From positions 453,143-517,142 of the forward strand of contig NZ_JAPLET010000019.1 in the NCBI RefSeq assembly GCF_026391055.1: DNA of 64,000 nucleotides, written 5' to 3'. Shown here one piece after another: positions 17,587 through 25,972 of the stretch; the first letter of the stretch is position 1, and each line of letters opens with the position of its first letter. Position numbers and translations under genes: made by a program. The notes under the pieces were generated by a model. The model ran no database searches and was not told the DNA's origin. It saw only the letters and a program-made list of their open reading frames with translations. Source of the stretch: Spirosoma sp. GTDB lineage: Bacteria; Bacteroidota; Bacteroidia; Cytophagales; Spirosomataceae.

Positions 17587-18297
17587 ATGTTCAACATGAA
17601 TAGTATGTTTGAAGCCCTCGATGAAAACCAGTATTACGAGGAGTATCCTGAGAATTATCCCTACACCGAAGGCGATAACGGCGAAGATTATAGCGAAGCC
17701 ACTCGTCGGCGAACCCGCCCACAAATTTCGCCGGGCGTCCGTCAGACCACCAACTATGGCCGAAACGTACCGACAGCCGCCACAGGTGAAAACGGTCCAG
17801 TATCGCGGGGCGAATTCAAGCGCACACTCGACCGGATCTCAGCCGATGTCAATGAGATCAAAAAAACCAGTTTAAGCCTCGGCAAATCGGTTGGTGAATT
17901 GGATCGCAAGTACGAGAGCGTTATCAAAACGATTGCCCGGAAAGACAGGCAGCAGGATGGTACGCTACGGGCCATGCAGCAACAGAACATGCTGGCCACC
18001 CTGCTTAGTCAACCCAAGTTCCATCCCGAAAATCTACAAATCGTTCCAACAACGGACGGTAAAGGACAGCAAATTGTACAGGTACAGGGCAAAAATCCAA
18101 TTGAAGTAGACATGCTGATCCCGCTGTTGCTAGGGATGATGCCTATGCAAAACGGAAACGGATCGGGGGGTAACAACGATATGAATATGATGCTTCCGAT
18201 CCTGTTACTTACCCAGGGCAGCAGCTCTACAGGCAGCAACAATTCGTTGCTGGCCGTGGCTATGATGATGGGAATGAATAACAACTCGTCTAAGTAA
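17587..18297 (+). CDS. Coiled-coil protein with hydrophobic Met/Asn-rich tail
   Basis: A 236-aa unrecognised protein. Residues 1-35 are Tyr/Glu-rich (ENQYYEEYPENYPYTEGDNG). Residues 75-125 form a coiled coil (RGEFKRTLDRISADVNEIKK; ELDRKYESVIKTIARK). The last 75 residues alternate hydrophobic segments (VDMLIPLLLGMMPM, MMLPILLLTQ, LLAVAMMMGM) with Gly/Ser/Asn linkers, resembling short membrane hairpins. No signal peptide. It starts 17 nt after the previous stop. Confidence 0.75.
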   Translation: MFNMNSMFEALDENQYYEEYPENYPYTEGDNGEDYSEATRRRTRPQISPGVRQTTNYGRNVPTAATGENGPVSRGEFKRTLDRISADVNEIKKTSLSLGKSVGELDRKYESVIKTIARKDRQQDGTLRAMQQQNMLATLLSQPKFHPENLQIVPTTDGKGQQIVQVQGKNPIEVDMLIPLLLGMMPMQNGNGSGGNNDMNMMLPILLLTQGSSSTGSNNSLLAVAMMMGMNNNSSK

Positions 18298-18301
18298 GAT
18301 C

Positions 18302-19003
18302 ATGATTACTGCTATGAATTTAATGATGGGACTGATGATAGCCGATAGCGAACAAAAACGCATTGGCTCGGCAGCCCCCGACGATTTCCGCACGAAGGGA
18401 CTGTTGTATACTATGGTTCTGAATAGTCCGGTTCTAAGTTATGTTCTGATTCATAATGAAGCTGAGCGGATTATTAGCGCCACGCCACCAGCCCCTGTTG
18501 TTACATCTGTCGCTTCAACTGCACCTGTGGCTACTACGGCACCAGCGGCAACGTCAGGTACTTCAGCACCGGTCAATCCAACACCGGCTGGTTTGGCCGC
18601 AAACCTGTTCCAGCAACTGATCGATACAGACGAACTGAAAAACTATGTCGAGAGCCTGCAATCGAAAAAGATAGAGCTTGATGGTGAGGTAGAGCATCTG
18701 AAAAGTAAATACAGAGCAGCGAAGAAAAAGATGCCGGGTGAATTAACCGATTTGTTGAAGAAAAAGGAACGGATTGACCTGATTTTGACCCAATCTAACC
18801 TTGATCTGTTGCGGAAATTGGTAAATACCAGCGATTTACAGGCTCTGGATACAGGGTCTCAGAATTTACTGATAGCACTGATGGCCTTTTCTCCTGACTG
18901 GCTCCGGCAACTGGATGAGTTATTGGCAGAGGTCCAATGTTTAATGGGACTTCCATCGCCATTTTTCAGTGATTTTACTGATCAGGAGATGCAAGCCGAC
19001 TAA
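18302..19003 (+). CDS. Ala/Thr/Pro-linker coiled-coil protein
   Basis: A 233-aa unrecognised protein starting 4 nt after the previous stop. An N-terminal 55-residue segment (MNLMMGLMIADSEQKRIGSA) ends in FRTKGLLYTMVLNSPVLSYVLIHNEAE. A Pro/Ala/Thr/Val linker follows (residues about 60-98), then a coiled coil with many Lys and Glu (about 115-160: NYVESLQSKKIELDGEVEHL). The C-terminus is amphipathic (LLIALMAFSPDWLRQLDELL). The short hydrophobic N-terminus recalls the tail of the preceding protein, so the two may share a membrane or assembly partner (inference). Confidence 0.75.
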   Translation: MITAMNLMMGLMIADSEQKRIGSAAPDDFRTKGLLYTMVLNSPVLSYVLIHNEAERIISATPPAPVVTSVASTAPVATTAPAATSGTSAPVNPTPAGLAANLFQQLIDTDELKNYVESLQSKKIELDGEVEHLKSKYRAAKKKMPGELTDLLKKKERIDLILTQSNLDLLRKLVNTSDLQALDTGSQNLLIALMAFSPDWLRQLDELLAEVQCLMGLPSPFFSDFTDQEMQAD

Positions 19004-19007
19004 CGGA

Positions 19008-22000
19008 ATGGACCCGCGCCTGAAACTCCTGCTTGAGCAGGGCTACTTCACCGATGAGGTAGCCCTGCTGATTCGACTGCATCACCCCGACCACTTCCCA
19101 GCCGGAACCCGGGTGCTGGCTCAGTTTGGCGATGTGATCAGTGCGCGGGTGCCACGCGGTCAGATTAAAGCCGTTTACGAAGCTCCTGAAACGTGTAGCA
19201 TGAAAGCGCCCCGGATTATCCCCGCTATGCAGCTGGCCCCGATGGCCGAAGAACCCAATAATGACGATGGTAAAGGCAACTGGTTGAGTCACCCGAATAG
19301 AGCGACTCAACCAGTTGCCTTTACCGGGCAGGGTGTACTCGTCGGTATCGTTGACTGGGGTTTCGACTTCACGCATAAAAATTTTCGCCACCCGGACGGA
19401 AGCACTCGTTTCCAGGCCATCTGGATCCAGCAGATGCTGTATGATGGGCAGAATGCGTTTGGCTATGGAACGGTATTCACGGCGGATCAGATCAATGCGG
19501 CTCTGGCTACCGATACACCGTTTAAAACCTTGGGTTATCATCCAGGTCAGAGCGATTTTGCCGGACAGGGAATGCACGGTACGCACGTACTCGACATTGC
19601 TGCCGGAAACGGACAGGTAGGTGAAATGGGCATTGCGCCCCAAGCTATGCTACTAGGCGTTGAGATGGGTCATAACTGGGTGAATGGCTCCGATTTGTCG
19701 CTGGGCGATTCGGTGAAACTAGTGGAGGCAATGGCCTTTCTGGATCACCAGGCGGGGCAACTCCCACTGGTGGTGAACCTAAGTATGGGCGGGCACGGTG
19801 ATGCCCATATGGGAAAGACTCTGGTGGAAATTGCCATTGACAACTGGCTTTCGAGCCGACGGGGGCGGGCCGTTGTGCAGAGCGTGGGAAATTACTACGC
19901 AGCCCGTATTCACCACCATGGCCAGTTGTCTTCCGACAAGCCTTATCGCCTGGACTGGCAAATTCGGATTAACGATCCTACGCCGAATGAACTCGAAATC
20001 TGGTATGCGGGGACTGATGCATTCCAGGCTACCCTGCTCACTCCCGAAGGGCAGGTTGTGGGCGTGTCGGAACCGTTTCGCGATGCCGATCTGGTATTAA
20101 ACGGCCAGCGCGTTGGCCGACTTTTTCATCGACAACGGGAACCAAACACCGGCTTAAACCAGATTGACGTTATTCTGGATAATGGTTTACCGGGAGGGAA
20201 CTGGGTAATCCAGTTACAGGGAAAAGTAGTAGCCAATGGCTGGTTCCACGCCTGGATTGAACGCGACGACCCTGGACAAAGCCGGTTTCCAGTAGCTCAG
20301 GCTACCCCTACGTTTACCACCAATTCCATTTGTAACGGTCAGTACAGTCTGGCCGTCGGAGCATATGATCAGTTGCAGTTAACTCGACCCATATTGCCTT
20401 TCAGTAGTTCGGGTCCCACCGTTGATTGGCGGCCTAAGCCGGATTTGACAGCGCCTGGATCTGCTATTTTAGCGGCCCGTTCAGCATTGCCCGCAGAACT
20501 CGTATCAACGAATGGGCTATGCCGGAAAAGCGGTTCAAGTATGGCGGCTCCTCAGGTAACCGGGGCTGTTGCATTATTAATGGAACAGTTATCAACATCG
20601 CTGCCATCCATTCAGGTCCTGCGCGACATAATCCTCAACAAGTGTGATCCTCCTTTGCCGGTTACCGCTACCTCGCCGTGGCGATTTGGTTGTGGCTACC
20701 TCAATATAGATAGGCTGCTTGGCTGGCCTGTCTCTGCGAACTTTAACCATCCTGTAGCTATGATTGACTTTAAAACATTACGCCGACCCGTTCGACCTAC
20801 CAATACCGACCCGACTACAAATGCCGAACCGCAACAGTCTTTTGTCATGGAAACGGCTCCCGTACTAACTCTGACCGAATCACTGTTTGAGTGGGCCAGT
20901 AATGCCCCTCTACCCGGTGAAGCCGCTGATTTTACGGAACGACTGGTTTATCTATCTGAAGATGCAGATACATTTGCCGACAATCAACTGTCAATTGGCG
21001 AAGCCCTGTATCAGCACATGAATCCGATCTATAGCGAGTTCTTTTCGGAAGCATTAGACGAGCGGTTTCAGTGCATAGGAAAACCTAGGCAGGCTATTCT
21101 TGGTGACTTACAGCCCGGCGATGTTATCCTGCAGCATGTGTACCCGCTGCGACTCACTTTTCAGTCTCTGTTGGCTGATCCACGCCTGTATCAACCTTCT
21201 GATTTGCAAAATCTGGGTTGGTCGGCCGACTCTGACCGCCCTGGCCAGTACGCCCGGGTGGTTGAGCGATTTCCGGCTTATCACCCCCTTCAGATGAACT
21301 TTTGCCGAAGGCTGACGGATGGGAATGGGTATCTGTTGAATGGGGTGTATATCGTACGACATCGCCCCCGCCGGAGTCGCTTAATGAATGATGCTCCGAC
21401 TGAAAACGATGGTTCTTTGGTAGCCCCCGAACCACGTATTCCATCAACGCAGTCTTCCGGGGAACTACGAGCCAGTGTAGGGCGGGGGGGGGTCAACAAC
21501 CTGGATGACGTGCGACGTGTGCAGCAACTATTGCAAGGCGTAGGGTACACCGTTAGTACAACCGGCGAGGTCGATGAACGTACGCAGGTATCAATTTCGG
21601 ATTATCAACAAACCGTGGTAGGGTTAAGACCCCCGGATGGACGCATTGACCCGAATCGTCGGACTTGGCAGGCCCTGAAAGCTGGCCGACGCAGTGGCGG
21701 TAGCACATCCGATACAGGGTTACGAGCCAGTGTAGGGCGGGGGGGGGTCAACAACCTGGATGATGTGCGACGTGTTCAGCAACTATTGCAGGGCGTAGGG
21801 TATTCCATAAGCATAAACGGCGAAGTCGATAGCCTCACTCAGGCCAGTATAATAGATTATCAGCAAACCGTCGTCGGGCTACAGCCACCCGATGGACGCA
21901 TTGATCCGAATCGTCGGACCTGGCAGGCACTGGTAGCCGGACGACGCGCCAACAGTAGCACGCCCGTAACACCCCTAAATCCGCTGTCCGGCAGCTCGAC

Positions 22001-23642
22001 GGCGATTGGTGAAGAAATCGCCCGGATTGCCCGGACTTACCTTGGCATTCGGGATATTGATCAGCCTCAGCGTAACTCAGGCTTTGATAATGCGGAATTT
22101 GAGCGAAAAATGAAGCAATTTGGCCTTTGGTTTAAAGGGGCTGAGTGGTGCGGCTGCTTCGTCAGAACGGTTTGGAGGGAGGCTTACCAAAATTTTGGGG
22201 ATCAGACGACCATTGACCGGATTTTAGGGAATAGCGTCAATGCACGAGGGTACAAAGTGACACGGGGAACTTGGGAAACGTTCCTGTTTTTCCTGCGCGA
22301 TCCCAGCTTACGGGGCCAGGTAATCCGTATGACTGGTGGGCGTACGCTGGAACTGCCGAACAACCTCGGTTCGGTTGTGGTAGGCGGTCGTCCTGAACGG
22401 ACACCCACCAAAGGCAGCCTGTTTATCCTGCATGGCGAACCACCCCGCCGGATCAGACATGTTGGGCTGGTGACGGAGGTATTCGACAATGGAACTGTGG
22501 AGGTGATTGATGGGAATCATAGTAATCAGGTCAGCCAGGGGGTTATGCGCATGGATAATGACCGACTACTGGGCTTTATTGAACCATTACCTGTTTCGGG
22601 AGGATTACCTATTCCTGTACCAGTACCTGTTCCGCCCATACCTGTTCCACCCGTACCCACACCCGGCGGGGATGGCGGTAATCCGGTTCCTCCACCAACG
22701 CATGGCGGTACGTCGCTCGATACCGCCACTTTTCGGAACGCTGCTGAAATAAATGACTTCTTTCAGCGTAGCAAGGGGATGGACTTTATTGATTGGTTCA
22801 ATGCGAATGTGGGGCGCAGAGGGCATTGGTCATCCATTCGGATGAACGCTACTCCAACAGGTAAAACCCGATTTACCCAATTTTGGGATAGTATTCCGCT
22901 TGTGTTCGGTACCGATAGTATTAACTCTGCCCAGTTTCTGTCATTGCAGAGCATTATCAATAACGAAACGGGTGGCGAGTTTAGCCCAAGGGGCGAAGGG
23001 GGAAGCTTGGCGTATATGTTTGGTACGAACCCGGACTCACGCACCCAGCGCGCCCGTAAACAATCCTACAACAAGTCGCCAAACCGGAAGGCCGGTGATC
23101 TGTTCAATGATCCGGTGTTTAATGCGGCTCATGGCCAAAAGCCACTGGGGAGTCAGTTAACCAATACTACTGATCCGGTCTGGAATGGTTCCGTATTTCC
23201 GTCAGGGCAGATTCCGTCCCGCCCTGATCCGGCTGTCAATGGCTACGTCATGGAAGCCGATTTTTACAAGTTCCGGGGGCGTGGATTTATTCAGACAACC
23301 TGGCGGGATGCATATAAAAACCTGATCTCTTTTACGCAGCAGTACAATGGCCAAAACCCAATAATCAGCCAGTATGCTCAGGCTTGGAGGGGACAGAATA
23401 CGGATACGGTGGCGACCCTATCATCCAATACTGATTGGGATGCTCTTTTTAGTGAAATGGCGTTCGCTGCCAGAGCGGTAGGGATTTTCAACCGGCAAGG
23501 GGGTAACTTTCTGGGCCGTATACAACCCAATGACTGGGCCAGTATCCGGGCAGTTGCCCAGCATATTGCAGGAAGAAATGCACATGCCTACCATGATCTG
23601 TTCGAGAATCGGGTCCGCCAGATTGTTACGGCTTTTAGCTAA
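19008..23642 (+). CDS. S8 protease - PG-binding x2 - CHAP-like amidase - GH19-like lysozyme fusion
   Basis: A 1544-aa multidomain protein; ATG 19008 lies 4 nt after the upstream stop. Residues 1-88 look like a propeptide. Residues 105-560 are a subtilisin (S8) domain with Asp116 (GIVDWGFDF), His190 (GMHGTHV) and Ser511 (SGSSMAAP). About 600-800 is an unassigned region (LGDLQPGDVILQHVYPL). Two near-identical peptidoglycan-binding repeats fall at about 819-895 and 904-980. A CHAP/NlpC-like amidase (about 998-1195) has Cys1048 (EWCGCF) and His1151 (IRHVGLV). After a Pro/Val linker, a GH19/lysozyme-like domain (about 1235-1544) carries INNETGGEF and FRGRGFIQTTW. There is no Sec signal. It should cut protein, peptide stems and glycan of cell walls. 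The role (antibacterial, predatory or remodelling) is inference. Confidence 0.88.
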   Translation: MDPRLKLLLEQGYFTDEVALLIRLHHPDHFPAGTRVLAQFGDVISARVPRGQIKAVYEAPETCSMKAPRIIPAMQLAPMAEEPNNDDGKGNWLSHPNRATQPVAFTGQGVLVGIVDWGFDFTHKNFRHPDGSTRFQAIWIQQMLYDGQNAFGYGTVFTADQINAALATDTPFKTLGYHPGQSDFAGQGMHGTHVLDIAAGNGQVGEMGIAPQAMLLGVEMGHNWVNGSDLSLGDSVKLVEAMAFLDHQAGQLPLVVNLSMGGHGDAHMGKTLVEIAIDNWLSSRRGRAVVQSVGNYYAARIHHHGQLSSDKPYRLDWQIRINDPTPNELEIWYAGTDAFQATLLTPEGQVVGVSEPFRDADLVLNGQRVGRLFHRQREPNTGLNQIDVILDNGLPGGNWVIQLQGKVVANGWFHAWIERDDPGQSRFPVAQATPTFTTNSICNGQYSLAVGAYDQLQLTRPILPFSSSGPTVDWRPKPDLTAPGSAILAARSALPAELVSTNGLCRKSGSSMAAPQVTGAVALLMEQLSTSLPSIQVLRDIILNKCDPPLPVTATSPWRFGCGYLNIDRLLGWPVSANFNHPVAMIDFKTLRRPVRPTNTDPTTNAEPQQSFVMETAPVLTLTESLFEWASNAPLPGEAADFTERLVYLSEDADTFADNQLSIGEALYQHMNPIYSEFFSEALDERFQCIGKPRQAILGDLQPGDVILQHVYPLRLTFQSLLADPRLYQPSDLQNLGWSADSDRPGQYARVVERFPAYHPLQMNFCRRLTDGNGYLLNGVYIVRHRPRRSRLMNDAPTENDGSLVAPEPRIPSTQSSGELRASVGRGGVNNLDDVRRVQQLLQGVGYTVSTTGEVDERTQVSISDYQQTVVGLRPPDGRIDPNRRTWQALKAGRRSGGSTSDTGLRASVGRGGVNNLDDVRRVQQLLQGVGYSISINGEVDSLTQASIIDYQQTVVGLQPPDGRIDPNRRTWQALVAGRRANSSTPVTPLNPLSGSSTAIGEEIARIARTYLGIRDIDQPQRNSGFDNAEFERKMKQFGLWFKGAEWCGCFVRTVWREAYQNFGDQTTIDRILGNSVNARGYKVTRGTWETFLFFLRDPSLRGQVIRMTGGRTLELPNNLGSVVVGGRPERTPTKGSLFILHGEPPRRIRHVGLVTEVFDNGTVEVIDGNHSNQVSQGVMRMDNDRLLGFIEPLPVSGGLPIPVPVPVPPIPVPPVPTPGGDGGNPVPPPTHGGTSLDTATFRNAAEINDFFQRSKGMDFIDWFNANVGRRGHWSSIRMNATPTGKTRFTQFWDSIPLVFGTDSINSAQFLSLQSIINNETGGEFSPRGEGGSLAYMFGTNPDSRTQRARKQSYNKSPNRKAGDLFNDPVFNAAHGQKPLGSQLTNTTDPVWNGSVFPSGQIPSRPDPAVNGYVMEADFYKFRGRGFIQTTWRDAYKNLISFTQQYNGQNPIISQYAQAWRGQNTDTVATLSSNTDWDALFSEMAFAARAVGIFNRQGGNFLGRIQPNDWASIRAVAQHIAGRNAHAYHDLFENRVRQIVTAFS
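19269..19325 (+). other. Perfect 22-bp inverted repeat inside the fusion gene
   Basis: Arms 19269-19290 and 19304-19325 are exactly complementary with a 13-nt loop. They encode residues about 88-106, precisely the joint between the propeptide and the S8 domain. Such a stem is far stronger than coding constraint would produce by chance and could slow translation, attenuate transcription or mark a recombination site. Confidence 0.85.
21457..21950 (+). repeat. Tandem PG-binding repeat units with G9 tracts
   Basis: Two units of about 230 bp (from about 21463 and 21724) are nearly identical in DNA for their first 60-70 bp and again at their ends, encoding LRASVGRGGVNNLDDVRRVQ each time. Each contains a run of nine G (21484-21492 and 21739-21747). 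The match is closer than protein function requires, so it reflects recent duplication or gene conversion. Confidence 0.85.
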
Positions 23643-23665
23643 CCCAATTTGACGGACAGGGCTCA

Positions 23666-23718
23666 GGACGCATCAAGTATGGTATCAGTACTATACTTGA
23701 TGCGTTCCGTTCATTTTT
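23666..23718 (+). terminator. Terminator of the five-gene operon
   Basis: A stem of about 19 bp with a TCAG loop (23666-23708) begins 24 nt after the stop and is followed by T5 at 23714-23718. It closes the 16.1-23.6 kb operon. Confidence 0.88.
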
Positions 23719-23867
23719 AATGTACGCTAGTTGAAACTAGGCCCTTTAGGGCAAGAATATATTTGCTACACACCTTTAATGGCCGAGTCCATTTTTATGC
23801 AGAATGAACTAATTGATTACAGTTTCGGCTCCAGCCGAAACAGCGAGCTCTGTAAGCTTCCCTATAT

Positions 23868-24074
23868 TTAGAAGCAGTTTTCCCTAGAGTTTACCCGCCA
23901 AAAAGTAAACCCAATTGGCGACCGATGGCTTAGCGAACCATGGGGCCGTTGGGTATTGTAATAGTGTTGCCACTCTTCAAGTTTACTCCGAAATTGGCTC
24001 AAGTTGGTATGTTGGACTTGATACCTTTTACTAGACAAAAATCTAAGTAACATTAGTTTAGAAAAAAATAACAA
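23868..24074 (-). pseudogene. C-terminal remnant of an IS3/IS481-type transposase
   Basis: The frame ends with LEEWQHYYNTQRPHGSL and SHRSPIGF, the conserved end of the integrase (rve/DDE) core of IS3- and IS481-family transposases. Only about 55 residues remain; the DDE catalytic residues upstream are missing. The homology stops near 24040, where the intergenic repeat begins, so repeat and remnant abut. No inverted terminal repeat is recognisable. Confidence 0.75.
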
Positions 24075-24120
24075 GTCTTATCTCACAAATCGCTCCCCAG
24101 TGAGACAATTGCGTTTTAAG
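24045..24120 (+). repeat. Intergenic repeat family, copy R1
   Basis: Homologous to the other copies from AACATTAGTTTAG through TCTC, CGCTCCCC and GAGAC (24081-24106), then GCGTTTT at 24111. The spacer between the two modules is short compared with other copies. It overlaps the 5' end of the transposase remnant. Confidence 0.7.
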
Positions 24121-24256
24121 GACGAGCAACTATATGAACGGATTTGACCGTTACTACTAAAGTCTAAGGCTAATAGTTAGCGTCTATGTAGATCAGCCTT
24201 CATCACCTGATTGTGATGCACAAATAATTGAGATTCATTAGCCACAGTTTTGTTAA

Positions 24257-24460
24257 ATTGTACACATCGATCAAGCTACGGCAACGACAAACACGAAATC
24301 AAGAGCTAGGAGGCCCCTCAAGGTCAAGCTTATAAACGCATCGGGTCAAGTCATTAGAGGGATCATTCCGTCTGGGCAACTGGCAACCGAAGACCCCGGA
24401 TTAGCCATAGCTGGTGAGCTTGGCAAACACAAACACCTTGATCCCACGCCCATTCCTTGA
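24257..24460 (+). CDS. Possible antitoxin-like partner of the PIN toxin, no ATG
   Basis: A 67-codon frame runs from just after a stop (24254) to TGA at 24458 and includes RRPLKVKLINASGQVIRG and ATEDPGLAIAGELGKHKH. The downstream PIN gene starts at a TTG that overlaps this stop (TTGA), a typical coupled toxin-antitoxin layout. There is no ATG, GTG or TTG at a sensible N-terminal position, so the 5' end may be lost or an unusual start used. The basic, strand-like sequence is compatible with an antitoxin, but I do not recognise the family. Confidence 0.4.
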   Translation: MVHIDQATATTNTKSRARRPLKVKLINASGQVIRGIIPSGQLATEDPGLAIAGELGKHKHLDPTPIP

Positions 24461-24909
24461 TTACGGTTACTAAGCCTGCCTTATTGTGTGATACGGGTCT
24501 ATTGAGCCGTGTTTTCCTTGCTAAGTCACCCTTCTTGAAAGCCTATCAAACGGCCCTTGAGCAGTATCAGGAAACCATTAGCACCGCTGTTTTCATTGAG
24601 CTTCAACACTGGCTACTTATCCAATGTGGCCTGGCTATGCCCATTAGCCGAGCCGAGTATGATCGGCATCGAAAGCGGTTGGACAATTACATCGTTTTAA
24701 ACAGTGATGGCGTCAGTGAACAAGCTTTAGAGGTGGCCCGCCGATGGCCTGATACCGGTGTGGGGGATGCTTATACGATTAGCACAGCTTTAGTTTTTGA
24801 TGTGCCGGTTTTTACGCTTAATTCAAAGTATTTCGAGCGGGTGAAGGGGATTACTTTAAATAAGCCGGCCAATTATCAGGAGCTACTCCAACGTACCAGG
24901 CGTACTTAA
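24457..24909 (+). CDS. PIN-domain (VapC-like) ribonuclease toxin
   Basis: A 150-aa PIN domain. The acidic residues expected for Mg2+ binding are in LLCDTGLLSRVF (Asp near 12), AVFIELQHW (Glu near 48), and VGDAYTISTALVFDVPVFTLN (Asp near 108 and 119), with the TLNSKYFERVKGI ending typical of VapC. VapC toxins cleave tRNA or rRNA and are blocked by a cognate antitoxin. The start is TTG 24457, overlapping the end of the frame upstream. No signal peptide. It follows repeat R1 and lies beside a transposase remnant. Confidence 0.82.
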   Translation: MITVTKPALLCDTGLLSRVFLAKSPFLKAYQTALEQYQETISTAVFIELQHWLLIQCGLAMPISRAEYDRHRKRLDNYIVLNSDGVSEQALEVARRWPDTGVGDAYTISTALVFDVPVFTLNSKYFERVKGITLNKPANYQELLQRTRRT

Positions 24910-25240
24910 GAAGAACAACCGCGATTACCCAATCTGTTATCGTTGCACTGCTAAAGCCTAAAGGCGAAATTGACCCAATAAACGGGCTTTTCATGCGACA
25001 CTATTTACTTTTTGATGCTTTTCCAGCAAGTACGGGTATAGATTACAACGCTGGCTAAAATCGCCAGAAAATAAATGGGACGGGAAGTAGACAGGGAATT
25101 CGGATTACGAGTAAACTCACCGATCACTACAGCAATAAGGTAATTACTTTAGGTTGTAAATGACTTATTGTCAATGCTTAATCAACGGGCGACTGGCGTG
25201 TGGGCCGCTTTCGGCATCGGCAATTCTTGACGCGGTCAGG
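24910..25240. other. Spacer without recognisable feature
   Basis: About 330 bp between the convergent PIN and LytTR genes. I see no gene, long hairpin or copy of the repeat here. Confidence 0.5.
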
Positions 25241-25972
25241 CTAGGTGGGGTTCAACAAGTTTAACGCCTGCTGCCGGTATAAATTACCGATTGGTATCAA
25301 GTGAGGGCCAATAGCGATCTGATCGCAGGTAAACGAATCAATCTTGTCTAGGGAGACCAGAAAGGAACGGTGGACCCGCAGAAACGAGGGGCCGGGGAGC
25401 ATGGCTTCTAAGGCCGTGATGGCGTATTTAGTGATAATAGAGACTTTTGTTGTGTGGAGTTTGACATAATCTTTCAGGCTCTCTACATAAAGAAGATCAC
25501 GCAGAAAAACCTTAACCATTTTCCGCTCCACCCGGAAGTAAAGAAAGGCATCGGTAGCCGTTTCGGGTTGCTGCGCTAGAAGCGGTTGACCCATCGGTGA
25601 ACGCTTGTGGTCAGGTAAGGCTTTACTAACCGACTTTAAAAACCGCTCGAAACGAATTGGCTTAACTAGATAATCCGTAACGTCCAGCTCAAAAGCTTGT
25701 ACGGCATAGTGCTCAAAGGCCGTGGTCAGGACAATCTTTGGCCGTTGGGTTAACGTTCCGATCAGCTCCATACCCGTTAGTTGCGGCAGTTGAATATCCA
25801 GAAATAGCAGGTCGATCGGCTGCTGTTTTAAAGCCGTAAGGGCCTGAATCGCGTTGGTACATTCGCCCATCAGGGTAAGCAGGGGCACCTGATGGATATA
25901 CCGACGCAGTACGTCCCGGGCGGGGGGCTCATCGTCGACGATCAGGCAGGTGTAGTTAGTCCGCGACTCCAT
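25241..25972 (-). CDS. LytTR-family response regulator
   Basis: A 243-aa regulator. The receiver domain (1-120) has the acidic pair in LIVDDEPPA, phosphoacceptor Asp59 in LLFLDIQLP, the switch Thr in VLTTAFEHYAVQAFELDVTDYLVKP and the conserved Lys. A LytTR DNA-binding domain follows (about 145-243: FLYFRVERKMVKVFLRDLLYVESLKDYVKLHT; FLRVHRSFLVSLDKID). It binds DNA direct repeats when phosphorylated. Its start overlaps the end of the kinase gene by 17 nt, so the pair is translationally coupled. Confidence 0.95.
   Translation of the reverse strand: MESRTNYTCLIVDDEPPARDVLRRYIHQVPLLTLMGECTNAIQALTALKQQPIDLLFLDIQLPQLTGMELIGTLTQRPKIVLTTAFEHYAVQAFELDVTDYLVKPIRFERFLKSVSKALPDHKRSPMGQPLLAQQPETATDAFLYFRVERKMVKVFLRDLLYVESLKDYVKLHTTKVSIITKYAITALEAMLPGPSFLRVHRSFLVSLDKIDSFTCDQIAIGPHLIPIGNLYRQQALNLLNPT

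Noticed and set aside
18975..19643. A - strand ORF of 222 codons
   Set aside because: It is fully antisense to the S8 protease domain; the + strand frame carries all catalytic motifs.
16144..23642. Prophage or phage lysis cassette
   Set aside because: No capsid, tail, terminase or integrase gene is near, and the enzyme carries an S8 protease, which is not typical of endolysins.
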